Assembly (NCBI GenBank): GCA_023231475.1
Contig: JALJEE010001258.1
Location: forward strand, 62,001 to 126,000
Source: Seison nebaliae
Taxonomy: Eukaryota; Rotifera; Pararotatoria; Seisonacea; Seisonidae
Reading direction: 5' to 3'
Length of the DNA: 64,000 bases
The stretch's first letter is position 1, and every line of letters starts with the position of its first letter. The notes below the pieces were generated by a model. It worked only from the letters and a program-made list of their open reading frames with translations. It was not told the DNA's origin and did not search any database. Of the stretch, positions 39,655 to 51,100 are shown one piece after another. A program made the position numbers and the translations under genes.

Positions 39655-40305
39655 AAGAATTGTTGAACTTTCGGTAGTTTTGTAGAAATTGTTGAACTTT
39701 CGGTAGTTTTGTAGAAATTGTTGAACTTTCGGTAGTTTTGTAGAAATTGTTGAAATTTAGGTAGTTTTGTAGAAATTGTTGAAATTTAGATAGTTTTGTA
39801 GAAATTGTTGAAATTTAGATAGTTTTGTAGAAATTGTTGAAATTTCGGTAGTTTTGAAGGAATTGTTGAAATTTCGGTAGTTTTGTAGAAATTGTTGAAA
39901 TTTCGGTAGTTTTGTAGAAATTGTTGAAATTTCGGTAGTTTTGTAGAAATTGTTGAAATTTAGGTAGTTTTGTAGAAATTGTTGAAATTTAGGTAGTTTT
40001 TTAGGAATTGTTGAAATTTCGGTAGTTTTTTAGGAATTGTTGAACTTTCGGTAGTTTTGTAGAAATTGTTGAAATTTAGGTAGTTTTGTAGAAATTGTTG
40101 AAATTTAGGTAGTTTTGTAGAAATTGTTGAAATTTAGATAGTTTTGTAGAAATTGTTGAAATTTAGGTAGTTTTGTAGAAATCGTTGAAATTTCGGTAAT
40201 TTTGTAGCAATTGTTGAACTTTCGTAGTTTTGTAGGAATTGTTGAACTTTCGTAGTTTTGTAGGAATTGTTGAATGATTGACTGTTTTGTAGTAATTGTT
40301 GAATT
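39655..40305. repeat. 29-bp minisatellite (about 22 copies)
   Basis: Head-to-tail copies of a 29-bp unit, TGAAATTTMGGTAGTTTTG plus TAGAAATTGT, with clustered variants: GAACTTTCGGT in the first and some middle copies, GAAATTTAGGT, GAAATTTAGAT and GAAATTTCGGT in blocks, and a few with GGAATT for GAAATT. The period (29) is not a multiple of three and no frame stays open. The blockwise variant order suggests local duplication of groups of units. Confidence 0.95.
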
Positions 40306-40317
40306 TTCCCAGGTTAG

Positions 40318-40387
40318 TTGTTCCGCAACGGATAATGAATTATTATTTTTTTCGAAAAATAATTCCCTTCATTATCCGTTGGAACAA
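40318..40387. repeat. 70-bp hairpin (near-perfect inverted repeat)
   Basis: The left arm TTGTTCCGCAACGGATAATG (from 40318) pairs with CATTATCCGTTGGAACAA (ending 40387), with a two-base GC bulge. Next to the loop, TTATTATTTTT pairs with AAAAATAATT. The loop is only a few bases (TTCG). A transcript from either strand would fold to a pre-miRNA-sized stem. Confidence 0.8.
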
Positions 40388-40495
40388 TTTTCTTTTTTTG
40401 GACAGTTCCAACTGTCATTTATTCCAACATTTTTATTATCGTTTTTTTTGGCGCCATACGAACCGTCGAGTACTTTTTGAGAATGACATAAAAAA

Positions 40496-40550
40496 CCAGT
40501 TGGCAGCATTCTCTTTAAGGTGTTTGTTTCGATTGAAATGCTGCCACTGG
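40496..40550. repeat. 55-bp hairpin (inverted repeat)
   Basis: CCAGTTGGCAGCATT (40496-40510) is complementary to AATGCTGCCACTGG (40537-40550) with one bulged T. The loop is 26 bp. Another small perfect palindrome, GACAGTTCCAACTGTC, lies between this hairpin and the previous one (about 40401-40416). Confidence 0.75.
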
Positions 40551-40577
40551 CTTCAGCATTCCCCAACGGCCGCCCCG

Positions 40578-40927
40578 CCATTCCACTTTGAAGACATTGG
40601 AAAGTCATTTTATTCTCAACCGATTCGATTTCCTAATGTCCAACTTTCCCCCAAAACTCAACTCACCTCTCTCTCACAGACTTAGCAGAAGTTAGTGGTT
40701 TCCTTTCCATCGATCAAGGATGCATTTTCCTTTCGAATGATAGCAAAGCTACCTAGGACTTACAAAACCACTAACTTCTACCGTACTGGCGGAAAAAAGA
40801 CTCATCTTCATTCCATTCAAGAAGAAGTTGGGGGAGAGGAGAGATGAGTTTTGAGGAAAAGTGGGAATTAGAAAAATCGAATCGATCTCGAACAAATGAA
40901 CAATCTAAATGAATTCAAAATGGAATG
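40578..40927. repeat. Long imperfect inverted repeat (fold-back)
   Basis: The centre is a perfect 15-bp stem, AGAAGTTAGTGGTTT (40687-40701) with AAACCACTAACTTCT (40765-40779), around a 63-bp loop. Outward, the arms stay related: CAAAACTCAACTCACCTCT on the left matches the reverse complement of AGAGGAGAGATGAGTTTTG on the right, then CCGATTCGATTT matches AAATCGAATCGAT, and the outer CATTCCACTTTGAA matches TTCAAAATGGAATG. The right arm has an extra insertion of about 40 bp. No transposase or open frame is inside. Confidence 0.7.
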
Positions 40928-41163
40928 ACTTCTTCTTTCTCACTTCCTACATTTATACAAGAATCCATTCCATTACTCTTGACGTAGCAGCTTAATGAAA
41001 CGTCATCACTACGATCGTTACCGTTGACGATGTGGAAACGTGAAAAAAAAATGTAAATAGAAAAATTATTTGAAAATTTTCAAATTTTAAGCTTCAAATT
41101 TTCGTGTGTTTCAAAATATTTAAATTTCCGTTACATTCTCTCGAAATTTAAATTTCATCAATA

Positions 41164-42804
41164 ATGGGCAAGAAACAGCACCAGGCGGATAAGATGTACG
41201 TGACAGCAAGTGAGTGGCAGATGTTGTACGGTGGATTTAAGCCGCAGAATTATGGTGAGAAATCCGTTTTCCGTCGACTTCCTTTTTATTATTGTGCACT
41301 TTCGTTGCAGCCGGCGACGAAACCGTTTTGTACAAAAGAAGGAATAATTTTTGATATGATGTCCATCGCTCCATTCCTCTCTCGTTATGGATTGAATCCG
41401 GTGACGGGTAAACTATTAGGAGCGAATGAATTAATTAAAGTGAAAATCGTTTATGACGAAGAGGAGAAGAAACCGATGTGTCCCATTCTCAAGAAGACGA
41501 TGACGGAGAATTCATTCATTATCGTCAATCGAGTGTCTGGATACATGTATTTGAATGAAGCGATTGAACAATTGAATATCGGTCAGAATTATTGGAGAGA
41601 TTTGATGACACATGAACCATTTGTTCGATCAGATTTGATTGTGATTCAAGATCCGAAAAATATCGGTAAATTCAATATAAATGAATTTTATTATTTTCAA
41701 AATAAATTATTAAATGAGAAGAAAGAGAAGAATACTAATTTGAATAATCCATCAATATCGACTCAATTCGTTCTAGATGAATTGGAAAGAAATAAAAAGA
41801 AAAGTGAAAACGTTGAAGAGAAATTCCATAAGAAATTCCTTGACACTAATAATAAAATCTCCAATTTCGCCAAAGCCGCTCACAACGAAACGAATCAATC
41901 GATTTATTCAACAGGAAAAGCGGCCGCTTCCTTCACTTCCACCGTCGTTGAATTGACGACCAATATCCTTCCCGCATATGTGGCAAATGACGAAATTATT
42001 ATTCGACGTCTCAAATCCAGTTCGTTGAAAGGATATATCCAATTAATCACTTCACTTGGCGTTCTCAACATTCAATTAGAGACGAATTATGCACCATTGA
42101 CATGTCGCAATTTCCTGGAATTGTGCCAGCAAAATTTTTATGATGGAACTATTTTCCATCGATCAATTCCCAATTTTATGATTCAAGGTGGCGATCCGAA
42201 AGGTAACGGAGAAGGAGGAAGAACAGCACGTGAAGGAGAGAAATTGAAAGATGAATTTCATCCAAATCTTCTTCATGATCGACGAGGAATCGTCAGTATG
42301 GCGAAGAAAGAGGAAGCGGATAGTGGCACCTCTCAATTCTTCATCACGTACAAGAGCGCGAAACATTTGGATAAGAAACATTCGATTTTCGGGAAAGTCG
42401 TCGGTGGAATGAATGTTCTCGATAAGATGGAACAAATTCCTGTTAATAAAAAAGATCGTCCGACGATCGATATTTCCATTTTATCCACCGAAATTTGCAT
42501 CAATCCTTATCTAGAGTTAGAGAAGGAGATCGAAAAAGAACAGAATGATGAGAAGAAAAAGAAAAAGGGATCGAAAAACGAGAAAAATAAATCGGAAAAT
42601 TCAAAAAAACGTTTAAATATTTCCGCACCTGTCAATGAGAAATTGAGGGTGGGGAAATATATTAAACGGAACGATTTGGAACGTTTAGAGAAAATCGTTC
42701 AATCGAAAACAAAAACGATGAATGAGAACGAGAAGAAGTTATTGATCAATTCACATAAACGCAATACGGAAAATTATCGAATGAAAGATTTCAGTTCCTG
42801 GTGA
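41164..42804 (+). CDS. PPIL2: U-box cyclophilin PPIL2 (spliceosomal peptidyl-prolyl isomerase)
   Basis: A nuclear cyclophilin with an N-terminal U-box, found in activated spliceosomes and able to act as an E3 ligase. It is a single exon of 546 residues (human 520). The N-terminus MGKKQHQADKMYVTASEW is the hallmark of the family. U-box pairs follow (FYYCALSLQPATKPFCTKEG, FLSRYGLNPVTGKLL, CPILKKTMTENSFIIVNRVSGYMY). The cyclophilin domain spans about residues 278-440, with FHRSIPNFMIQGGDPKGNG, the SGTSQFFITY segment and LDKKHSIFGKVVGGMNVL. The catalytic Arg of FHRS and the Q/F of SQFF are present. A Lys-rich tail follows. A poly(A) signal lies 78 bp after the stop. Confidence 0.97.
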   Translation: MGKKQHQADKMYVTASEWQMLYGGFKPQNYGEKSVFRRLPFYYCALSLQPATKPFCTKEGIIFDMMSIAPFLSRYGLNPVTGKLLGANELIKVKIVYDEEEKKPMCPILKKTMTENSFIIVNRVSGYMYLNEAIEQLNIGQNYWRDLMTHEPFVRSDLIVIQDPKNIGKFNINEFYYFQNKLLNEKKEKNTNLNNPSISTQFVLDELERNKKKSENVEEKFHKKFLDTNNKISNFAKAAHNETNQSIYSTGKAAASFTSTVVELTTNILPAYVANDEIIIRRLKSSSLKGYIQLITSLGVLNIQLETNYAPLTCRNFLELCQQNFYDGTIFHRSIPNFMIQGGDPKGNGEGGRTAREGEKLKDEFHPNLLHDRRGIVSMAKKEEADSGTSQFFITYKSAKHLDKKHSIFGKVVGGMNVLDKMEQIPVNKKDRPTIDISILSTEICINPYLELEKEIEKEQNDEKKKKKGSKNEKNKSENSKKRLNISAPVNEKLRVGKYIKRNDLERLEKIVQSKTKTMNENEKKLLINSHKRNTENYRMKDFSSW

Positions 42805-42881
42805 CGAGAGAGAGAGAGAGAGAGAATTGGAATTAATTTTAATTTAATTTATTTGAATTTATTTAAATTTTATAATTTGTA

Positions 42882-42887
42882 AATAAA
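42882..42887 (+). terminator. Poly(A) signal of PPIL2
   Basis: AATAAA 78 bp downstream of the PPIL2 stop, followed by a GT/T-rich stretch (TGTTCCTTTTTGTTCTTG) that fits a downstream element. Confidence 0.6.
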
Positions 42888-43323
42888 GAGATTTTTATTA
42901 TGTTCCTTTTTGTTCTTGTTTTTCCTTTTGTTTTGAGAGACGCGAAAATGTTTTTGTATTTGCAAAAAAATAATTTTCTCAGACTAGTCCGCGCAAAATT
43001 TTCGAGTGGGCCGGACAAGTCATTAGATTGTTGGTTTGGATTTGATCGAATTGGTCGAGTTAAACAATTGGGCGGCGTATACGGCCTATCGTATATAACG
43101 CAAGAAAGTGTTGAGGTAATTTAAGGAAATTAATTTTCGTTAGCGAGAAATAGTTAGAGAGGAAATCTTTGCTAGCATAAATTCGAGAGTTTATTATTTC
43201 AATCACAAAAATTGAATCAAAAAATTTTTTCATATTTTTTACTTCGAGTTTTCATTCGATTGGACTTTCTCTTCTATTCGCCCACATTCTCCCTTCATTA
43301 TTCTTCACATTCTTCCTCTCAAT
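42888..43323. other. Interval between PPIL2 and the HMG-box gene
   Basis: Promoter region of the HMG gene. A short open frame, 42948-43124 (58 residues), starts with a basic mitochondrial-presequence-like segment (MFLYLQKNNFLRLVRAKFSS) and contains GRVKQLGGVYG, followed by a GAG/GTAATT donor-like site. I could not find a continuing exon and do not call it a gene. Confidence 0.4.
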
Positions 43324-44656
43324 ATGATCAAAGAGGAAAATGAAGAATTCAGTAACGCTCCGAACACTACTGCCACTACTACCACCGCAACTACTAGTCC
43401 TTCGACGTCGAGCAATGGCGAGCGAAATTTACAACAAGCCGTGGACGTACAGAAACTACTTCAGAATCATTACCTCAAAAACTTCACGATGGAATTCGAA
43501 TTGGTTGGCGTGCAACCAGAGGACTTACATCGAACTATCACGTTCGAGGATCTCGTCAGTTTCGGTTAGCGGTTTTTGGATAATCTTCGGATTAATCTAG
43601 TTTTGTTCGATGGTGGACAGTTAAAATACCGGATGGTGGGAAAACGGCCGTTCCACGACCAATGAACGCTTTCATGTTATTCGGGAGACTTCATCGACAA
43701 CCTTATCGGAATATGTATCCATCGGAAAAGAATATGTTCATAACTCACCGGTTCGATTCGATTCTGATGATTTCTCCTTTTGTCATCTCTTTCTCACAGA
43801 ATAGGAGAAGTTTGGAAAAACTTGCCTGATCGGAAGAAGGCCGAATATTTCACCCTTCAAGAGTACGTGAGTCGGTTACATTTCGAACTTCATCCAAGTT
43901 CGATTCCAAGTTCCAAGACATCTCAACTCTTTCCATTCTTTTCCCTCATTGTCTCTGTGATGAAGCGATGGGCGAATGATGGAAGAGATTTCGCTGGCGC
44001 ACTTTTCCCTTTCACTTTCATTGTTCGATTTTCGATTTTGATTTCAATTTTGATTTAGATTCGATTCGGAAGAATAAGACGCATGAACCAAAACGACATT
44101 ATTCGTATAGTTCGGATTTACTTCTCCGTAAACTCTTTTCTAAATTTGACGATTTGTTTCAACTGCAGGAAAGAATGAAAACATGCGACATGTCGATAAT
44201 GAATTATCGTTATTTTTAAATTATTTTAATTTTTTTTATTTATTTATTTCTCATTTATTCGATATTTTAGACGAGAGGAACGTGACATGGAAGCGACGGC
44301 ACCGATCGCTTATCAATTCAATCCCTATTATTTCTCACCATATTGCGGATATTATGATCCGAGTAATATGTACATGTCGCAACATCCCGCCGCCATCAAT
44401 CAGAACATCGAGGCTTACAAGAACGCCTACAGTAACTTCTACGGCATATCTGACAGTATGTACGCTTACATGCGACAACAACCGCCACAAGTCCAACAAG
44501 TCTACACGCCCATCGAGAACGAGCCGAGACGCTTCAATCAAATGTGTCTGATGAATCGCAGTTATCTCACACCACAACAACATCAATTCATGCAACAGGA
44601 CAAAGATGATATGCACAATTTAGGCATTAAGGCCGATATGACGGAGGGCTATTTGC

Positions 44657-44692
<36 letters not shown>

Positions 44693-44737
44693 CGCCACAA
44701 CAACCACAAACATCGACCCAACAACAACAACAACAGG

Positions 44738-44779
<42 letters not shown>

Positions 44780-45162
44780 TGCCGTCGATGTTACAACATA
44801 GCACGTTGCAATCGACCTCCAAACAACTTTTGGGTTAAGCGAATTTCGAAGTAGTTTTGAAACTTAAAAAAATTCTATTTTCAGCTCACAGTATCGGAGA
44901 TAATTGCGAACAATACTCCAACATCACTTGCTCCGATCAAGTCGATGAGTTAGACGACTCGTTCTTGAACAGTCAATCGCCGATCGATTGCAAGACGCCA
45001 TTCGGTCTTCATATGGTCTCCCCGTCCGGACCACTCGACAACGACGACGACGATAACAGCTGGGGAAAGTTGGACAATAATTCAGGAATGTGCGCCAGTA
45101 TTGATGATGATATCCCGCCGCCCAAAATGTTGCGATTGGACTCACGAGAAGAAAAACAATAA
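43324..45162 (+). CDS. Divergent HMG-box transcription factor with Gln-rich tail
   Basis: Exons are 43324-43564, 43621-43750, 43800-43897, 44059-44127, 44169-44208, 44271-44833 and 44885-45162, giving 472 residues. A Thr/Ser-rich N-terminus precedes a sequence-specific type HMG box at about residues 90-165: VPRPMNAFMLFGRLHRQPYR, FITHRIGEVWKNLPDRKK, then EYVSRLHFELHP. The RPMNAFM core and the W/L helix positions place it with the SOX/TCF/MATA class, but the middle helix (NMYPSEKN) is unlike standard SOX. Downstream are a Tyr/Pro-rich segment (AYQFNPYYFSPYCGYYD), a poly-Gln tract (44655-44780) typical of activation domains, and an acidic end. The exon 3/4 joint (43897/44059) is inferred from frame. 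A nuclear DNA-binding role is confident, the subfamily is not. Confidence 0.8.
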
Positions 45163-45318
45163 ATGTGGAGGAGAATAACTATTCGTCGAATTTCGTGAAA
45201 TAATTTGAAGATTTGGATTTAAGAGAGAGAAAAAAACGATTTTTAGAATGATTTTTAAATGAGATTGATTGATGCGAAAAAATTTAGATGTGACTCATTT
45301 TCTCAACGAAGACGAAAG

Positions 45319-45324
45319 AATAAA
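45319..45324 (+). terminator. Poly(A) signal of the HMG-box gene
   Basis: AATAAA 157 bp after the stop of the HMG gene. It is the first canonical signal downstream. Confidence 0.5.
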
Positions 45325-48133
45325 ACTTTAACGATTTAAATTTTATTTATTCCCCACCACCACCACCACCCATTGTTGAAAGGATTGATTGTTCGATATT
45401 AATGAATTTGACGACGGAAATAATTCCGGACGTAATTGTCAAATTGATGGGCGTTCTTCATCCCCCCTCTCTCTCTCTCTTAATGAGTATCTCTTTCGAG
45501 AGATTAACGTGTCACATTTGTGAGTTGTTCATTTCGTCACTATATATTCATTTCGATTATTTACTGATTATTTGATTGATGTGAAATTAGAAGAAATTAT
45601 CGATAAAAAAAAAAAGAAATCTATTAGTGTGTGTAGAGGATGAAATGAGAATTTTAAATGAGAAATAATCATGAGAGGAATCTCTTAATGTTGAAATGGA
45701 ATCGATTCTCGTCGTGGGATCGATGGCGTATTCAGATGAAAGCATGTCGTCCAGATTCATCCATTCATTGCCACATCAGATGAGTTATGGTCATTAATAA
45801 ATGTTTAAGGGGAGCAGTATGAATGATAGCGGCCTCATACACCGAACGTTTCATTTGCAAACAACCGCCACCATAAGTGTTGTATGATTGGGAAGTTGAG
45901 TAGAGTATTTAATTGTATTAAATGATTTATTTTCATTATCAATCTCATCGACACGAATTCACTACCAACAAACAATGGAATATATATATATCTCTATATA
46001 TATATAGAGCGAAATAATAATATAGAATAATAATGAAGATTTTGTCGGGAGGAAAGAAAAGAAAGAATTAAATTTACGAAATCATATCGGAGAGATGGAA
46101 AAATCTTCTCGGTGATGATGAGATAGTACGATGATGCCACCGAATTTATTACGTATGGGGAAGGGAGAGAAGTGAGAGAGAGTAATTGATTGAAAAGAAG
46201 TCGTGAATTAAAAATGATTCATTCGTTGATCTATTCATCAAATTATATTGAAGTGAACAGACAACGATCGTAAGAAATAGAAGAAAAAAGTTTAATTGTT
46301 TTTCCGCTTAATCCTCTCATTCGTTTCATATCTTGATAATTGCATTCTGTTCCATTTTTCATGATTTCTCATATCCCCACCAATTCCTCTTATTAACATC
46401 GGAACATCGAAATCGGAAGAACAATTCATATCTCAATTCATTTTCAACACCATTCATCTTCCTCCTCATTCGCCTATTGAAATGAATCTCAAGTAATTGT
46501 TATGATGATCTTCTCACCATTCCCTCCTCATTCATATCATATTATGAAATTGAGATGAAAAAATTTAGATAAGAAAACTAATACACTTCCCCGTCCACTC
46601 TCATTCCACATTAGGAATTATGTACACAATCGATTATTTGGAGAATTTTGCTTCTTCCAACTGTTTCGGTGTCACTGGCGAATGAATGAAAAGAAACATT
46701 CTTCTCTCCATCACCACCACCATCACCACCACCAAACAACAATAACCAATAATCATTAGAGTTCATAGTTAGTGGCGGAAAGAATAAAATTCTCGTTATC
46801 ATTTCTCAATCATCAGTAGGGAGAACTGATTGGATATTTATTAATATTCATTTCGTTCCGATCGACAACTATTTCCATTGTCGTCCCAGAGAGTTGACGC
46901 GAGAGAATATTCATAAATTTATCATTCATTCCTCTCCCCTAACGTTTATTAATTCTTCTTCTTCTTATTCTCCTTTCTCACTCTCACTCACTCAATCATC
47001 AAATTATCGCTCATTAACGACGAATAATGGTATGATTACTGATTGATTGGTATAATATTGGAAATGAATCATTTAATATGATACGTTTCTCTTATTCATC
47101 TCAATTTCTATTTATTATTCATATTTTTCATGATTTATCATCCACATGATATCCACAAACTTAATCAAGAATAATTGTGAAAAATTGTGAAAATTGTGAA
47201 GAAGATTGTGAAGAAGATTGTGAATGAGATTATTCTGTCATTGATTAGTTGATGTTATGGTGAGGAGATGTTGATGTGTATGTGTGTGTATGTGTGTGTG
47301 TGTGTGTGTGTGTCGTATTGTCGATGAGTCAATTATTAACAAGAAACAATTAATATGAATGAGACTGAAGTTTTTTTTCCTTTTTTCTAATTCGTATGAA
47401 TATTGATTAATTTATTAATATGTCGAGCACGTTATCATACGATATGTTTGCGGAGTTCTAGTATGATGAGTATGCAGAGGAAGGGAGGGCGGTCGATTTC
47501 CATCTCACCATATTCCTCTCACCTCGCCAATCAAAGAGCATCAAATAGAATTAGGCGAGTAAATAATGAAATAATTGAATAATTCTAATCAGAATTTAGA
47601 TAGACATTTTGTTCGAATTCATTCCGATTGTGCATTTCCTGCCTTTCGCACTGTTTATACTTTTCCAATTAAATGCAATTTCCCCCTTCTCTAAAAAGTG
47701 AGAGAGACGGGAGGGAGTTGTGGGCCGATGTCGTCAAAGAAGAATGAATGAATATTTTCCCCTCGTCAGTGGGACAGACGAGCGGGCGGAGAGAGCGCGA
47801 GCTAATGAGAAATCATTTTGATTAGTTCATTCCCGACCTGTCATACTCCATTTCATACACTCATTAATATTGATGAGAAACGATAACGTAATTGACTAAT
47901 AAGAAAAATGTGGAATGATATTAAAATAATTTCTATATCAAATTAATAAGTTTCTCGTTAAGACAACGACTCGTCCGTCATTCGTCGGGTGTGATGTTTT
48001 TGTCGGTCTATTTCTCTCTCGGAAATCTTTCTCATTCAAATCTAATTTTTGTAGCTCACTCAATCTCTTCTATCCATAATAGAACGATATAATTCTGTTT
48101 TTAACACACGTGGATCGTCGTGGGTGGAAAAAG
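45325..48133. other. 2.8-kb gene desert upstream of ARID3
   Basis: No supportable coding frame on either strand. It contains a (CCA)n run near 45355, TATATA clusters at about 45980-46010, a (TG)n microsatellite (47275-47313), and a more GC-rich segment with GGGCGG-like motifs at about 47,700-47,820. Given its position before a developmental regulator in an otherwise packed window, enhancers and a promoter are likely. Confidence 0.5.
47275..47313. repeat. (TG)n microsatellite
   Basis: About 19 TG dinucleotides with two interruptions (GTATG). The longest dinucleotide run of this kind in the window. Confidence 0.9.
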
Positions 48134-51100
48134 ATGGATAATGATATCAAATCGGAGAACATGTTGGAAACGGAAAGCATACCTCCACCATCTCTCATCA
48201 CAACCAACGAATGGACGTACGAAGAGCAATTCAAACAAGTTAGTCCAACATTTTACTTGTTGTTGTTGTTGTTGTTGTTGATGTACAAGTGACTTGACAA
48301 CTGTTGCCATTAAATCGAATAAAATAAGATAAATAAAAAAACTGCTCCAATCTCCATTTTTATATTAAGGAAATTATTTTCATTACATTAACTTTCAGTT
48401 AAGCGTTAAATTATCGAAGACATATTAGAACACGTGTTCCAATTCGATTTCTATTTTATTAGTCGTTCTGACGACGTGCACCGATACGATGTGCAGACTG
48501 AAATGAAATGCACAAAATTAAAATGACGATGAATTTTATCGTAGAATTTAATGGAATGAGGGAGATATAGTTCCTCCTCGTCCATTGGAGGGCTGGGAAT
48601 GTGAATTATGTAAATTGGAAGTGTGAAATCATCGAATGGATTATAATGAATGAGAACGAGTTCGGGATAGGCCAATCATATCGAATCAAACGGAATGATA
48701 AGTGTTAAACTGAATTAATCAATCATCACTATCGTGTGTGTGGGGAGGGAGGGAGAGAGGGATGGAACGAAGGAGGTTGGAGGAAGAGAATGGAATGGGA
48801 GGACGAATAATCCCATTGATTGATAAATGATCAACGGAATCATATTTGCCTTTTGTTATTATGATGAGTGTCATTGCTTCAATTAGTTACGAATTGACGT
48901 CGATTAGCGAAGGAGAAATCGGAATATTTATGTGAAATAATGGAGAGATTGGTTTATGAATCGATGTAATCAAACATTTATAAACAAAAACGATCATATC
49001 GTCTATGTGGCCTGGCAGCCGGCAACGAATAATTCTCATTCCAATGAAGCAACTAATTGAAATAATGACGTTGCAGATAATTTCATTTTAATATATGTTA
49101 ATTAATTGCACTTCGTTTTGGTCGATTAGACACATTTCACAATATTCTCCCCCCTCCACACACAGACACACACACAAACATAAACATGGCACAGATAGTG
49201 TGCAGTGATGTTGCAGTGGAATGGAGTGGTACGACTTCCCTCCAATCCACCCAGATGAACGGGATCTACATTGATTCTATTAAAGATTTGAGCAGAGAAT
49301 TAACTATTTATATCGATAATGTAGACTCATCCTTTATTCGGTTGCTCATATTTATATACGAACGAATATATCACATTCGCTTATCAAATTCAGTTTCAAA
49401 TAATTTATTAGGGCACACGAGATTGAGCGGCAGCTACTCAATATGTCTGAACGGCAGTCGAACTCGAGGAGCAAACGGGGAGGGTAGGAAGGGAAGAACT
49501 TGCAACGAATAAAATACGAATGGACATAAATATGATTTCATGATCGTTAGAGATCATTTAGAAATTGGAATTTTTCAATAGAATTCCGAATGAATGGATG
49601 GATGGATGGTTGGTAGAATGAATGAATGGATGTGCTTTTCTCCATTATCGATAGAAATATTATTCAATTAATTCCATTGTATTTACATAATTCTCAATAA
49701 TTGAATATTTTAACTATCCTAATCTAGTTGATCGTTCCTCATTTCTCCTCTTCTTCCTCCTCCTCTCCCAATCCAATTGAATCATTTACTCTTTCACATC
49801 TTCACCCGCCTCTCCGAATCACTTCGATTTGTTTCAATTGATTAACGAGGAAATCAGAAAAGATTATCATATTTCTCCATACTCAACTCTCACCCTGCCT
49901 CTCATCCCATCCAATGATTAGTGAAGGGTGGAAAGAAAGAAAGAAAGAAAAAAAGAAAGAAAAAAAAGAAAGAAATTTGAGGGAGAAGTAAATTGGAATT
50001 GATTAGTTTCCACTTCGGTTTCTGTTTTACTTTTCGGCGACCAGGCAATAGGAAGGAAGCAGAAAACGAATTATAAATAAATTAGATGACTTTTCAATTC
50101 TCTCCTTAGTTAGAAATCGTGCACTATTTTTTACTTTTTATTTTTGGTTGGATTTGATATTTTGATTAAATTATTTCTTATTTGTAACAATCTAAAAGCA
50201 CAAGTTCAATTGTGATCATTTCATTTGATAATTGAGTTAAATTTCTTTCGATTCCTTAGAACTTATTCTCAACAGTTTCCCCCTACATACACCCCTATGT
50301 AATATGTCAGAGAAGATTAAAGGAACTATCATTAGCAGTAGTGAGGCGAAGCAAGCAGAGGTTAAATGTAGTTTGAAAGCTGTTAGTTGTCCCCTTCCTT
50401 TCTTTTCTTTCATTCAAAATTAGACGTTATACATTCAAATTATTTATTATTCATACAATTATTGTCGTATATAAGAGATTGTTCTTAATGAAATTTATTA
50501 ACAATTCCGCAATTTTATTTCGAATTCAAAATGGTTCTAAATATTTTTCATTCTCTCAACAAGCTCTACGAGTTGTCGGACGACCCACATCGCAAGGAGT
50601 TTCTTGATGATCTATTCAGTTTCATGCAACGTCGAGGTTAGTGTCCCCAACACATTCCACCCACACTCATTGTTACCGTCGTGCAGGATCGCCGGTCAAT
50701 CGAATACCGATCATGGCGAAGCAAGTGTTGGACTTATACGAGTTGTTTCGACTCGTCGTCAGTAAGGGCGGTCTCGTGGAAGTGATCAACAAGAAGTTGT
50801 GGCGCGAAATCACCAAAGGTCTCAATCTGCCCAGTTCGATTACGAGCGCCGCGTTCACTTTGAGGACACAGTTCACATTCACTCTCACCCTTCCACACGT
50901 CATTCCATATTTAGATATATGAAATATTTGTATCCGTATGAATGTGAGAGATATAAGTTGAGTAATTCGGCTGAATTACAATCGGCAATTGATGGTAATC
51001 GTCGTGAGGCTCGTCGTCCCAGTTACGGTTATTCCGATTACAATACCGCGGCCATGGCAGCCATAATGGCGAATGGATTGAATGTGACGAACAACAATTC

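Noticed and set aside
43750..43765. GGTTCGATTCG resembling a tRNA B box
   Set aside because: It is the donor region of an HMG-gene intron. No A box or cloverleaf arms can be formed around it.
49186..49512. 108-codon ATG frame inside the ARID3 intron
   Set aside because: No recognisable motif, no splice partner, and composition like the surrounding intron. It could be a nested exon but nothing supports it.
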